Part shown: positions 1-10,165 of the stretch, piece by piece
How the letters are laid out: each line of letters opens with the position of its first letter
Position numbering within the stretch: position 1 is the stretch's first letter
DNA from: Candidatus Omnitrophica bacterium UBA1443
GTDB taxonomy: Bacteria; Omnitrophota; Omnitrophia; Omnitrophales; Aquincolibacteriaceae
DNA length: 14,356 bases
Direction: 5' to 3'
NCBI GenBank assembly: GCA_002329545.1
Contig: DCTJ01000100.1
Coordinates: 18,360-32,715, forward strand
Translations under genes and position numbers: made by a program
The notes under the pieces: generated by a model
What the model was told of the DNA's origin: nothing
The model's input: the letters and a program-made list of their open reading frames with translations, nothing else
Database searches by the model: none

Positions 1-2680
<2,680 letters not shown>

Positions 2681-2731
2681 TTTTCTCTTTTAATTAAGTG
2701 GCCCTTAAGGAAGTTTTCTCTGGAAGAAACA

Positions 2732-2748
2732 TCCCGAACCGGTCGGGA
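2732..2748 (-). terminator. Short hairpin between dnaN and dciA
   Basis: A perfect 6-bp inverted repeat, TCCCGA / TCGGGA with a 5-nt loop, lies in the 83-nt gap after the dnaN stop. Read on the minus strand it is followed by a weak T-containing run (TGTTTCTTCC) rather than a clean U-tract. It could be a weak terminator or attenuator that lowers dciA-gyrB expression relative to dnaN, or an mRNA-processing hairpin. Confidence 0.35.
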
Positions 2749-2763
2749 AAATACCCTAACTTC

Positions 2764-3864
2764 TTAACTTAGTTGCATCGGCATGATAACATAAAGATAT
2801 CCATTCCGTCCCTTCACTAGACCAGGTTTATCTGGTTCCGTGAGAGCGAAGGTAATACTTTCATCCGTCAGGTTTTTTAAAAGATCGATGAAATAATTTG
2901 GATTAAATCCAATTGTTACTTCCTGCCCGCTCACCTCGGCGGGAATCTCTTCCCTTGCCTCCCCCATATTAGGGGATTTTGCGGATATTAAAACTTTTCC
3001 TTTTATAAAATCAAATTTTACAGCGGGTGATTCAATGGAAGTTAATAACGCCACGCGCCGTACCGCCTGCAGAAATTCTTCACAATGAACGACCGCGGTA
3101 GTTTTTTCTTCTTTAGGAATGACTTGTTCATAATTAGGGAAATTTCCTTCTATTAAACTGGATGTGAGATAAGTATCTTGAAATTTAAAAATTACCTTGT
3201 TTTGGGAGTGTGATATTTTAACTTTCCCCTCCCACTCAAGTAATTTCAGTAATTCATGAATGGTTTTTGAAGGGATAATCATGTCTATCTTTTTACCTAT
3301 TTTCTCCTTAAGGTCTTTTTTATAAAAAGCAAGCCGCCTTCCATCTGTGGCGATAAAACGAATTTGATTCTCCTGAAGAGACACTAAGACACCATTTAAA
3401 ACATACCGTGTTTCATCATGGGAAATCGCGAAAGACGTAAGAATAAGACTTTCTTTAAGGATACTTTGCTCCAACTCAACCTCTTGTTCAGGAGATGGAT
3501 CGGGAAGTTTTGGAAAATCCTCCTTATCAAGGCCCATGATTTTAAAAAAGGATTTTCCGCTCTTGATATTAACGGTATTATTTTTTGTGACAGAAAGACT
3601 AATCTCACCCTCGGGAAGTTCTTTTACAATGTCATGAAATTTTCTCGCGGGCACTGTAACACTTCCTTGTTGCCCTATTTCCACAGGAAGTAAAGTTGAA
3701 ACTCCCACTTCCATATCTGTTGCCACAATCTTTAACATTCCATCCTTTTGAGTTTCTAATAAAAGATTATTAAGAATAGGGAGAGTGCTCGGTTTCCCTC
3801 CAGCAATACTTACTCCCAAACCAATTTTTTTTAGTAATTCATTTTTTGGGATTCTGATATCCAT
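2764..3864 (-). CDS. dnaN: DNA polymerase III beta sliding clamp
   Basis: Ring-shaped processivity clamp that tethers DNA polymerase III and other partners to DNA. At 366 residues it has the normal length for three clamp domains. Typical features are PSTLPILNNLLLET at 25-38 in domain 1, a central stretch with IPSKTIHELLKLLEW, and the conserved C-terminal YLYVIMPMQLS (356-366) that forms part of the partner-binding pocket. The start is well supported: AAGGAG (plus-strand 3873-3878) lies 8 nt before the ATG. It follows dnaA in the usual order, with a 137-nt A/T-rich spacer that holds two DnaA-box-like sites and a possible promoter. The coding sequence is visibly more A/T-rich than gyrB. No recF follows; dciA is next. 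Confidence 0.97.
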   Translation of the reverse strand: MDIRIPKNELLKKIGLGVSIAGGKPSTLPILNNLLLETQKDGMLKIVATDMEVGVSTLLPVEIGQQGSVTVPARKFHDIVKELPEGEISLSVTKNNTVNIKSGKSFFKIMGLDKEDFPKLPDPSPEQEVELEQSILKESLILTSFAISHDETRYVLNGVLVSLQENQIRFIATDGRRLAFYKKDLKEKIGKKIDMIIPSKTIHELLKLLEWEGKVKISHSQNKVIFKFQDTYLTSSLIEGNFPNYEQVIPKEEKTTAVVHCEEFLQAVRRVALLTSIESPAVKFDFIKGKVLISAKSPNMGEAREEIPAEVSGQEVTIGFNPNYFIDLLKNLTDESITFALTEPDKPGLVKGRNGYLYVIMPMQLS

Positions 3865-3941
3865 ATCTAACTCTCCTTCTTCTTTCTCTATGATTCTTTA
3901 ATAAATAAAAATAGCCGTTGTAGAACTAGTACTTGTTGAAT

Positions 3942-3950
3942 TGTGGATAT
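3942..3950 (-). promoter_or_regulatory. DnaA-box-like site, dnaA-dnaN spacer
   Basis: TGTGGATAT on the plus strand, i.e. ATATCCACA on the minus strand: eight of nine bases of the DnaA-box consensus TTATCCACA. It lies just downstream of a possible dnaN promoter -10 (3962-3967). It is identical to the site at 3994-4002, in the same orientation, 52 bp away. Confidence 0.5.
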
Positions 3951-3961
3951 CTTTCTAAATT

Positions 3962-3967
3962 ATTATA
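3962..3967 (-). promoter_or_regulatory. Possible dnaN promoter -10 element
   Basis: The minus strand reads TATAAT here, about 98-103 nt before the dnaN ATG. The matching -35 position (plus-strand 3985-3990) reads TTTTTA, only half of TTGACA, so the call rests mainly on the -10. The two DnaA-box-like sites bracket it, which would suit DnaA control of dnaN. A perfect TATAAT in such A/T-rich DNA can also arise by chance. Confidence 0.3.
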
Positions 3968-3993
3968 ATAAAACAAGATATAAATAAAAATCC

Positions 3994-4002
3994 TGTGGAT
4001 AT
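3994..4002 (-). promoter_or_regulatory. DnaA-box-like site at the dnaA 3' end
   Basis: Second copy of TGTGGATAT (minus strand ATATCCACA), one mismatch from the DnaA-box consensus. Its last base overlaps the dnaA stop codon. Together with the 3942-3950 copy it puts DnaA-box-like sites on the dnaN side of dnaA as well as in the origin spacer on the other side. Confidence 0.5.
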
Positions 4003-5363
4003 CATCCTTCTTTTTTTAACAAGCTCTGTATTTTATCTAATATTCCTCGTAACCCAATATCTTTTTCTTTTTCTTTTGTAATTTTATTACAAGCGTGCAG
4101 TACTGTGGTGTGATCTTTACCTCCAAAATATTCCCCAATTTCAGGTAAAGAATAATGAGTGAGTTCTCTTACTAAAAACATGGCGATTTGTCTCGGACGC
4201 ACAATAGAGAGAGTTCTTTTTTTAGCTCGAAGATCCGAGACTTTAATCTGGAAGTAATCCGCGACAGTTTTCTGAATTTCCTCTATAGAAAACTTCTGTG
4301 ACTCCTCCTTAAAGGCATCTTTAAGAATATCTTGAGCGAGCACAACATCAAGTTTTGCGCCCGTGAGGGAACAATAAGCCACCACCCGGATTAAAGCCCC
4401 CTCTAACTCACGAATATTTGATTTAATTTTTCCCGCGATAAAATAAGAAACTTCATCGGGTACCTCCACAGTTTCCTTTTCTATTTTTTTCTTTAAAATA
4501 GCGACGCGTGTCTCAAAATCAGGGGGTTGAATATCAGTCACTAATCCCCAACCAAAGCGGGAGACCAATCTTTCCTCTAACCCGGGAATTTCTTTAGGGG
4601 GGCGGTCGCTGGTGACAACAATTTGTTTGTGCGCGTCATAAAGAGAATTAAAAGTATTAAAAAATTCTTCCTGGGTTGAGTCCCTTCCGGCGATAAAATG
4701 AATATCATCAATCAGGAGAAGGTCGAGCGTTCTATATTTAGCTCTAAACTGTTGTGTGGAGCGGGTTTGTATCGCTGTGATTAGCTGATTTGTGAATTGT
4801 TCGCTGGAGATATAAAGAATTTTAAAGGCTGGAAACCGGCGGCTGATTTCATAAGCAATCGCTTGCAAAAGGTGCGTCTTTCCAAGGCCCGTCGGGCCAT
4901 AAATAAATAAAGGATTGTATTGTTTGGCGGGAGCATCTGTGATCGCGAGAGAAGCAGCATGAGCAAACCGGTTCCCCGGGCCAATCACAAAATTGTCGAA
5001 GGTATAATTGGAATTGAGAGAAGGTAAATTATGAGGTTTGTCTTTAGCGGGCAGATTTAAAGAAACAGAGTTTTGGGGAGATACCACCTTATAAGAAAGA
5101 GTTACCTGTCTGCCTAGCACCTCCGCCGCCGCGGCAAGGATTAAATTTTGGTAATGATCTTCCAGCCATTTTCCATAATAACTATCAGGAACTGTGAGAG
5201 TTAGGGTGTTACCTTCTACACGAAGAAGCGAAACATTATCAAACCATGTTTTATAAGATCGCTCACTTAACTCCTTGGACAGAATCGCCGTGATTCGGGA
5301 CCAAAGGTCCTGTAAGTCTGAACTTTGAGAAGGGTTGGAAACAGAATTCTTCGAGAGATCCAT
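4002..5363 (-). CDS. dnaA: Chromosomal replication initiator DnaA
   Basis: AAA+ initiator ATPase that binds DnaA boxes and opens the origin. It has 453 residues, the usual length. Domain I (about 1-90) includes a WF motif at 40-41 and WLEDHY at 66-71. A short linker (about 91-118) leads to the AAA+ domain, which has Walker A GPTGLGKT at 156-163, Walker B LLLIDD at 215-220 and the arginine-bearing RLVSRFGWG at 265-273. Domain IV carries the DNA-binding signature: KKRTLSIVRPRQIAMFL (381-397) and GGKDHTTVLHAC (414-425). No Shine-Dalgarno is visible before the ATG. A DnaA-box-like sequence ends only about 10 bases upstream of the start, so DnaA could repress its own gene. The gene diverges from rpmH across the presumed oriC. 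Confidence 0.98.
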   Translation of the reverse strand: MDLSKNSVSNPSQSSDLQDLWSRITAILSKELSERSYKTWFDNVSLLRVEGNTLTLTVPDSYYGKWLEDHYQNLILAAAAEVLGRQVTLSYKVVSPQNSVSLNLPAKDKPHNLPSLNSNYTFDNFVIGPGNRFAHAASLAITDAPAKQYNPLFIYGPTGLGKTHLLQAIAYEISRRFPAFKILYISSEQFTNQLITAIQTRSTQQFRAKYRTLDLLLIDDIHFIAGRDSTQEEFFNTFNSLYDAHKQIVVTSDRPPKEIPGLEERLVSRFGWGLVTDIQPPDFETRVAILKKKIEKETVEVPDEVSYFIAGKIKSNIRELEGALIRVVAYCSLTGAKLDVVLAQDILKDAFKEESQKFSIEEIQKTVADYFQIKVSDLRAKKRTLSIVRPRQIAMFLVRELTHYSLPEIGEYFGGKDHTTVLHACNKITKEKEKDIGLRGILDKIQSLLKKEG

Positions 5364-5372
5364 AGTTAAAAC

Positions 5373-5381
5373 TTATCAACA
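5373..5381 (+). promoter_or_regulatory. DnaA-box-like site next to dnaA
   Basis: TTATCAACA, one mismatch from TTATCCACA (A instead of C at position 6). It lies about 10 nt before the dnaA start codon, so bound DnaA would sit on the 5' end of its own transcript or promoter. A related TTATAAACA at 5470-5478 shares the same A at position 6, hinting at a lineage-specific box. Confidence 0.5.
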
Positions 5382-5390
5382 GGTTATAAA
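5374..5390 (+). repeat. 17-bp direct repeat in oriC, copy 1
   Basis: TATCAACAGGTTATAAA. The copy at 5460-5476 differs only at the fourth base (TATTAACAGGTTATAAA); the last 13 bases are identical. The two lie 86 bp apart, about eight helical turns, in the same orientation. The repeat overlaps the DnaA-box-like site and may be an origin iteron. Confidence 0.6.
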
Positions 5391-5459
5391 GATAACAACA
5401 TTATAAAAACCGTTATTTCTAAGCGAGATACAAAAAGTTATTAAAAAATATTCACTAAA

Positions 5460-5476
5460 TATTAACAGGTTATAAA
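5460..5476 (+). repeat. 17-bp direct repeat in oriC, copy 2
   Basis: TATTAACAGGTTATAAA, matching 16 of 17 bases of the copy at 5374-5390. The end of this copy merges into TTATAAACA, a second imperfect DnaA-box match. Confidence 0.6.
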
Positions 5477-5631
5477 CAACACAAAAAACAAAAAAATAAA
5501 CTCCCGGAAAAAAGAAATACTTATTATTCCGAGAGAGGAGCCGCATTCTACCCCGCCCGAAAAAAAAGTCCAGAACAAAAAAAAGAAAAAAAATCCATCT
5601 CTCGAAAAAAAAAGTAAAAACAATAAAAAGC

Positions 5632-5659
5632 TGGATATTAATACGAAATTCAATATAAT
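5632..5659 (+). promoter_or_regulatory. Promoter of rpmH operon
   Basis: A -10 of TATAAT (5654-5659) with a -35 candidate TGGATA (5632-5637, four of six matches) and a 16-nt spacer. Transcription would start near 5666-5667, immediately before the rpmH ATG at 5668, so the mRNA would be essentially leaderless. The -10 is followed by CCGC, as in the promoter at 12402-12429. Confidence 0.6.
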
Positions 5660-5667
5660 CCGCTGTC

Positions 5668-5805
5668 ATGAAACGGACCTATCAGCCCTCCAAAAGAAAA
5701 CGTCGCACGAAACACGGATTTCTCGCTCGCAAGCGGACGAAGAACGGGCGCAAAGTGTTAGCGCGCCGCCGCAAAAAAGGCAGAAAACGCCTGACCCAAG
5801 TCTGA
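5668..5805 (+). CDS. rpmH: 50S ribosomal protein L34
   Basis: Ribosomal protein bL34 of the large subunit: 45 residues, extremely rich in Arg and Lys, the standard size. It starts [18 protein letters not shown] and continues with the family's [23 protein letters not shown] core. The ATG has no Shine-Dalgarno and lies only 9 nt after a TATAAT -10, pointing to leaderless translation. It is the first gene of the rightward cluster leaving oriC, in the classic rpmH-rnpA-yidD-yidC order. The rnpA start follows the stop codon after one base. Confidence 0.98.
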   Translation: MKRTYQPSKRKRRTKHGFLARKRTKNGRKVLARRRKKGRKRLTQV

Positions 5806-5806
5806 T

Positions 5807-6181
5807 TTGAAACACCCCAAGCGCTTTACGTCGGAGCAAAGAATCCGCGGACAGGACGCTTTTAAAAACCTTGTGGAAAAAGGTAGGTTTTCAAAGGGGC
5901 GTTTTTTTTATCTTTGGGCGGGTGAGGCAAGTCTGCTTGTGAGAAAAACAAGCGGAAAACCTATGCTTGGTGTTGTCGTCAATAAAAAAACACAGGCTTC
6001 GGCGGTCAAGAGAAACCTGATTAAGCGGCGTGTGCGGGAAGTTTTTAGATCTCTCCAGGATTCGATCCATCCCGAAACTGCCGTTTTAATCAAGGCCAAA
6101 GAAACCTCGACGATGCCCGGGCTGATGGAAATCAGGGAGGATCTGGCAACTCTCTTCAAAAAAGTTGGCATTTCTTTATGA
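5807..6181 (+). CDS. rnpA: Ribonuclease P protein component
   Basis: Protein subunit of RNase P, which with the RnpB RNA removes 5' leaders from tRNA precursors. It has 124 residues. The diagnostic basic RNR motif is [16 protein letters not shown] at 66-81. The N-terminal [15 protein letters not shown] and the strand [14 protein letters not shown] also match the family. The start is TTG at 5807, one base after the rpmH stop; no Shine-Dalgarno is obvious, so translation is probably coupled to rpmH. The stop overlaps the yidD start as ATGA. The RNA subunit is not in this window. Confidence 0.95.
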   Translation: MKHPKRFTSEQRIRGQDAFKNLVEKGRFSKGRFFYLWAGEASLLVRKTSGKPMLGVVVNKKTQASAVKRNLIKRRVREVFRSLQDSIHPETAVLIKAKETSTMPGLMEIREDLATLFKKVGISL

Positions 6182-6390
6182 AAATAATTGTCGCTTTCAT
6201 TTTTCAATGCTATCGCGCTGTGATCTCGCCGTTTTTCGGCCCCGCCTGCCGGTTCACGCCCACCTGCTCGCATTACGCGGAAGAAGCCATCCTAAAAAAA
6301 GGGCTCCTCCGGGGAGGAGCTGCCTCGGTAGTTCGAATTTTAAAATGTCACCCCTTTCATCCCGGCGGGTATGACCCGGTTAAGGAATAA
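6178..6390 (+). CDS. yidD: Membrane protein insertion efficiency factor YidD
   Basis: Short membrane-associated protein (70 residues) reported to aid YidC-dependent insertion of membrane proteins. The family signature is complete: an amphipathic N-terminal helix, then [15 protein letters not shown] at 24-38, and [16 protein letters not shown] at 53-68. Cysteines are at 11, 24, 30 and 57. The gene overlaps rnpA by four bases and ends three bases before the yidC ATG; the yidC ribosome-binding site lies inside its last codons. This packing implies one transcript with coupled translation. Confidence 0.96.
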   Translation: MKIIVAFIFQCYRAVISPFFGPACRFTPTCSHYAEEAILKKGLLRGGAASVVRILKCHPFHPGGYDPVKE

Positions 6391-6393
6391 GCA

Positions 6394-8028
6394 ATGGACA
6401 AAAATTATTTAAAGGCGATTGTTTTTTCATTATTAATTCTTCTTTTTTATCCGGTATTGCTGAAATGGTTTTATCCGAATCAGGCACAGACGGCGCGCGT
6501 GGATGCCCCGGCGCCAGTAACGGATTCGCCGATTCAGGGGGAAGCGCCTCCGAGCGCCGACGAAAACAGCTACCTGAAACAAGCGGTTAAGCCCGTGACG
6601 GTGCCTTTTGAAAACCAACACTACAGAATAGAGTTTTCTACCATTGGCGGAACGGTCACAAGATTGTTTTATAAGGGTGAACAGGGACGTGAATCGTTGA
6701 CGCAGACAGAGTTTTTTAGCGCCCCGGTGGGCGAAGCGGGAATCTTTGGCGTGAACATAGCCGGAGAAGTAGCTGACTTGACCCATACGCCTTTTAAATT
6801 AAACCGACGAGGAAGAGCGGGACGCGAGGTTTTTGAGTTTACGTATGAATTGCCGGCGCAATACGAAGTGACAAAAACATTTACTCCGAATCCCGATAAA
6901 CCCGCCCTGGATCTTTCAGTCCGGATCAGAAATCTGGCGGGAGAAGAGAGGCGATTTCCACTCACAATCATGTACGGGATGAACCACGAAAAGGATTTTC
7001 AGAAAAACTACGGTTTTTTTGACGCGGTGGCCTATAACGGAAAAATTAAAACGGCCAATATCGGAAAGTTAAAGAAAAAAGGATTCGCGGCGCCGGACAA
7101 TTTGCTCTGGGCGGGGATGATCAAAAAATATTTTGCGCTTTTAGTCAAGCCGGAATGGAAAATCGAAACGGGGAAAGCGAGAGCGGACGAACAAGTGATG
7201 AGAGGAGAAATAGGCATGGCGTCGCTCGTGATCCCTGCCGGGGGGGAAGACACGAGGCATTTTCTTATTTACGCGGGACCGCAACGATACGAGACGCTGA
7301 GGGGGTTTGGCTGTGATTTTGAAAAGGTTTTTTCCCGCGGTTTTCTCGGTAATTTTAAAACCATTCTTTTGGCGATCCTGAAATTTTTCTACGGGTTTAC
7401 GCACAACTTCGGATGGGCGTTGGTTCTTTTAACTCTTTTGATCAAGCTTGTGTTCGCGCCGCTGACGCATGTTAGCTATGCCAACATGAAGAAGATGCAA
7501 ATCATTCAGCCGAAAATGAAGGCTATTCAGGAGCATTACAAGAACGATCCTCAAAAACAGCAACGTGAACTTATGGAGTTGTATCGGCGAAACAAGGTGA
7601 ACCCGGTCATGGGTTGTCTCCCGATGTTGATACAGATTCCGATTTTTATCGCCATGTTTCGCCTGCTTCCGGAAGCGATCGAGTTACATGGCGCCCCGTT
7701 TGTCGGATGGATTACGGACCTTTCCGCGCCCGACCGACTGATAACATTCCGGGCGTCGCTACCTCTTCTTGGATGGAACTCTCTCAACATCCTTCCCATT
7801 CTGATGGCCTTATCACAACTTTGGTATCAGAAGATCATGCCCCAACAACCAGGCGCCTCCCCGGAACAAGCCAATATCATGAATTTCATGCCTCTCTTTT
7901 TTGGTTTCATTTGCTACAACATGCCATCCGGTCTCACGCTTTACTGGACCTTGCAAAATTTATTTTCGATTATTCAGCAAGTTTTTATCAACCGGATTGC
8001 GATCGTCCTGCATCACGAGGACCAATAA
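6394..8028 (+). CDS. yidC: Membrane protein insertase YidC
   Basis: Inner-membrane insertase (YidC/Oxa1/Alb3) that inserts membrane proteins alone or with SecYEG. At 544 residues it is the Gram-negative type: a first membrane helix at about 8-26, a Pro/Ala-rich linker, a periplasmic P1 domain (about 65-315), then a five-helix insertase core from about 322. Core motifs include APLTHVSYANMKKMQIIQP (355-373), NKVNPVMGCLPMLIQIPIF (400-418) and MPSGLTLYWTLQNL (510-523). The groove residue that is Arg in E. coli (R366) aligns with K351 here, a conservative change. The cytoplasmic tail is short and ends HHEDQ. AAGGA at 6382-6386 serves as ribosome-binding site. No jag gene follows. Confidence 0.97.
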   Translation: MDKNYLKAIVFSLLILLFYPVLLKWFYPNQAQTARVDAPAPVTDSPIQGEAPPSADENSYLKQAVKPVTVPFENQHYRIEFSTIGGTVTRLFYKGEQGRESLTQTEFFSAPVGEAGIFGVNIAGEVADLTHTPFKLNRRGRAGREVFEFTYELPAQYEVTKTFTPNPDKPALDLSVRIRNLAGEERRFPLTIMYGMNHEKDFQKNYGFFDAVAYNGKIKTANIGKLKKKGFAAPDNLLWAGMIKKYFALLVKPEWKIETGKARADEQVMRGEIGMASLVIPAGGEDTRHFLIYAGPQRYETLRGFGCDFEKVFSRGFLGNFKTILLAILKFFYGFTHNFGWALVLLTLLIKLVFAPLTHVSYANMKKMQIIQPKMKAIQEHYKNDPQKQQRELMELYRRNKVNPVMGCLPMLIQIPIFIAMFRLLPEAIELHGAPFVGWITDLSAPDRLITFRASLPLLGWNSLNILPILMALSQLWYQKIMPQQPGASPEQANIMNFMPLFFGFICYNMPSGLTLYWTLQNLFSIIQQVFINRIAIVLHHEDQ

Positions 8029-8112
8029 ACTTAGCCCTTCGTTCGGGGTTTGGAAGCACAGGGTTTTTATGACAGCGCTTCCCTCTCCAGAACGGTGACT
8101 CCTAACCCAACT

Positions 8113-9933
8113 ATGACTTCTGCCCGAGAATTTGCCGCCATTGTTGTTGGCGCTGGCCATGCCGGCGTCGAGGCCTCCCTCGCGATCGCCCGATGCGGTT
8201 TTCCCGTCCTTGTGATTACTCTTGATGAAAAAGTGATCGCGCGGCTATCCTGCAATCCCGCGATAGGGGGTTTGGCGAAAGGACACATGGTGCGTGAAAT
8301 AGACGCCCTTGGAGGAGAAATAGGTTGTGCCATCGATGCCACAGGGATTCAATTTCGAATGCTCAACAAGGCGAAAGGACCGGCGGTTTGGGCACCGCGC
8401 GCACAAGCCGATAAAAAACAATACGAAAGCTACATGTTGCGCGCGCTGATGGCTGAAAAAAACCTAACCTTGAAACAGGGAGAAGTGACCGAGATTCTCG
8501 TCCGGGACGGAACCTGCTATGGCGTTCGAACCAAAGCAGGAGAAACTTTTTCAGGCAAACACGTTATTCTTACCACGGGAACTTTCCTCCAGGGATTAAT
8601 TCATATCGGAGAAGAACACTACCCTGGCGGAAGGAGTGAGGAGCCTCCAGCGATTGGTCTGTCGGATTCGCTCATGAGACATGGCATAGAACTGGTCCGG
8701 TTTAAGACCGGCACCCCGCCACGTCTCCACCGGGCAAGCATCAGATGGGATCTGACCGAAGAACAAAAGGGAGACGAACCCCCGCCATTTTTTTCACACC
8801 GAACAACCCATCGTGAAGTCGAGCAAATGTCCTGCTGGTTGACTCATACGAACAGCGAGGTTCATGAAATACTCCGGAAAAATTTGACCCGCTCCCCTCT
8901 TTATGCCGGAAGAATCGTTGGCATCGGGCCGCGGTATTGTCCGTCCATTGAGGACAAGATCGTTAAATTCGCGGATAAAGAACGACACCAGATCTATCTT
9001 GAGCCTGAGGGACGGGATACGGATGAAATTTACGTGAACGGTTTTTCAACCTCCCTCCCCAAAGACGTCCAGGATACGGCTCTCCATAAAGTACGAGGGC
9101 TTGAAAACGCGGAAATACTCAGGTTTGGCTATGCGATTGAGTATGATGCCGCTCCCCCAACCCAGCAAAAACACAGTCTTGAAAACAAAAAAATAAAAAA
9201 TCTGTTTTTGGCTGGGCAAATTAATTGTACGTCCGGTTATGAGGAAGCGGCTGGACAAGGGTTGATCGCGGGCATCAATGTCGTCAAAAAACTTCGCGGT
9301 GAAGAGGAATTTACTCTCGCGAGGACGCAAGCGTACATTGGCGTGATGATAGACGATTTAGTGACCTGCGGAACAAATGAACCTTACCGGATGTTTACGT
9401 CCCGCGCCGAATTTCGTCTTTTGTTGAGACAAGATAATGCGGATATGCGTCTTATGCGTTTGGGGTATGAGATAGGGCTCGTAAAAAATGAAGAATATCA
9501 AAAATTTTTAGAACGTTGCGAACGAATCAAAGACGATGTAAAAAAACTTCGCACAAAAAGGGTCGGACAGGATACCGCCTACCAATTGATCAAAAAACCA
9601 GAAATGAGCTATAAGTTATTGATAGAGAAAGGGTTGCACACATCTAAATTAACAGAAAACGAGAAGCATTTTGTTGAAACTGAAATTAAATATGAAGGCT
9701 ATATTTCCCGGCAAATAAGCGACGTAAAAAAATTTACAAAAATCGAAAAAAGAAAAATCCCCCAAGCGATTTGTTACGACGATCTCTCCAATATTAGCCG
9801 AGAAGCCCGCGAAAAGCTTAAAAAAATAAAACCGGAATCTCTCGGGCAGGCCGCGCGAATACCGGGAATTTCAAGCTGTGACATTTCTCTTTTGGCGATT
9901 TACATTGAAAAAGCTGCCAAAAAAAATTCTTAA
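8113..9933 (+). CDS. mnmG: tRNA uridine-34 modification enzyme MnmG (GidA)
   Basis: FAD-binding enzyme that, with MnmE, adds carboxymethylaminomethyl groups to uridine 34 of certain tRNAs. With this start it has 606 residues, near the usual 620-630. Motifs: GAGHAG FAD site at 13-18, CNPAIGGLAKGHMVREIDAL from C47, TGTFLQGLIHIG, RFKTGTPPRL, the YCPSIEDKIVKF signature, FLAGQINCTSGYEEAAGQG near 365-383, and TSRAEFRLLLRQDNADMR. The C-terminal LGQAARIPGISSCDISLL is the tRNA-binding end. The frame extends upstream to a TTG at 8050 and a GTG at 8095, but family homology begins just after the ATG at 8113; no start has a convincing ribosome-binding site. The 3' third is clearly more A/T-rich than the 5' part. 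Neither mnmE nor rsmG is adjacent. Confidence 0.95.
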   Translation: MTSAREFAAIVVGAGHAGVEASLAIARCGFPVLVITLDEKVIARLSCNPAIGGLAKGHMVREIDALGGEIGCAIDATGIQFRMLNKAKGPAVWAPRAQADKKQYESYMLRALMAEKNLTLKQGEVTEILVRDGTCYGVRTKAGETFSGKHVILTTGTFLQGLIHIGEEHYPGGRSEEPPAIGLSDSLMRHGIELVRFKTGTPPRLHRASIRWDLTEEQKGDEPPPFFSHRTTHREVEQMSCWLTHTNSEVHEILRKNLTRSPLYAGRIVGIGPRYCPSIEDKIVKFADKERHQIYLEPEGRDTDEIYVNGFSTSLPKDVQDTALHKVRGLENAEILRFGYAIEYDAAPPTQQKHSLENKKIKNLFLAGQINCTSGYEEAAGQGLIAGINVVKKLRGEEEFTLARTQAYIGVMIDDLVTCGTNEPYRMFTSRAEFRLLLRQDNADMRLMRLGYEIGLVKNEEYQKFLERCERIKDDVKKLRTKRVGQDTAYQLIKKPEMSYKLLIEKGLHTSKLTENEKHFVETEIKYEGYISRQISDVKKFTKIEKRKIPQAICYDDLSNISREAREKLKKIKPESLGQAARIPGISSCDISLLAIYIEKAAKKNS

Positions 9934-10077
9934 AACTTCCAGACTTTGATTTTGAAAATCTCCGTTTTACAATTTATAAGCGACATCAGTTTGTTTTAGG
10001 TGAAAGCATCATCTTTTAACATTCCTAGCGATTAGAAAAAGCTCACAGGCAATCACTTAAGAACCCACCTATAGAAC

Positions 10078-10106
10078 TTGACATATTAGCGAAAAGGCAA
10101 TCTATT
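10078..10106 (+). promoter_or_regulatory. Possible promoter upstream of parS
   Basis: A perfect -35 TTGACA (10078-10083), a 17-nt spacer and a -10 candidate TCTATT (10101-10106, four of six matches). Transcription would begin near 10113, cross the first parS and give a leader of over 300 nt before parA. It could instead make a small untranslated RNA. Confidence 0.4.
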
Positions 10107-10149
10107 ACCCAATACATTTCAACGTTTTGCAATTCTATATGTTTTTTAC

Positions 10150-10165
10150 TGTTTCACGTGAAACA
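10150..10165. promoter_or_regulatory. parS: parS site 1 (ParB binding)
   Basis: TGTTTCACGTGAAACA, a perfect 16-bp palindrome identical to the consensus bacterial chromosomal parS. ParB loads here, spreads along DNA as a CTP-dependent clamp, and is moved by ParA. It lies about 300 bp before parA and about 4.6 kb from the presumed oriC. Confidence 0.96.

Larger units (their letters stand above)
5364..5667. other. oriC: Probable chromosomal origin (oriC), dnaA-rpmH spacer
   Basis: A 304-nt non-coding spacer between divergent dnaA and rpmH, the commonest oriC location. It is strongly A/T-rich with one GC-rich island (about 5536-5560). The dnaA side holds a DnaA-box-like TTATCAACA at 5373-5381, another near match TTATAAACA at 5470-5478, and a 17-bp direct repeat. 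The rpmH side (about 5559-5630) is nearly all A and G, with several runs of eight or nine A, and could be the unwinding element. CGAGAGA at 5530-5536 and TCTCTCG at 5597-5603 form a distant inverted repeat. Both open frames across it are low-complexity and lack protein-like features. The origin role is inferred from position and composition. Confidence 0.75.

Noticed and set aside
5376..5669. 97-codon minus-strand frame across the origin spacer
   Set aside because: The product is a Phe-rich low-complexity string produced by plus-strand A-tracts, and it lies over the presumed oriC.
5908..6273. 121-codon minus-strand frame opposite rnpA and yidD
   Set aside because: Both plus-strand genes have full family signatures; the antisense product has none.
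7614..8072. 152-codon plus-strand frame inside the yidC 3' end
   Set aside because: Out-of-frame shadow of the conserved YidC insertase core.
9945..9975. Possible mnmG terminator (GATTTTGAAAATC)
   Set aside because: The stem is A/T-only with a one-base loop and no following U-run, so it is not credible as an intrinsic terminator.
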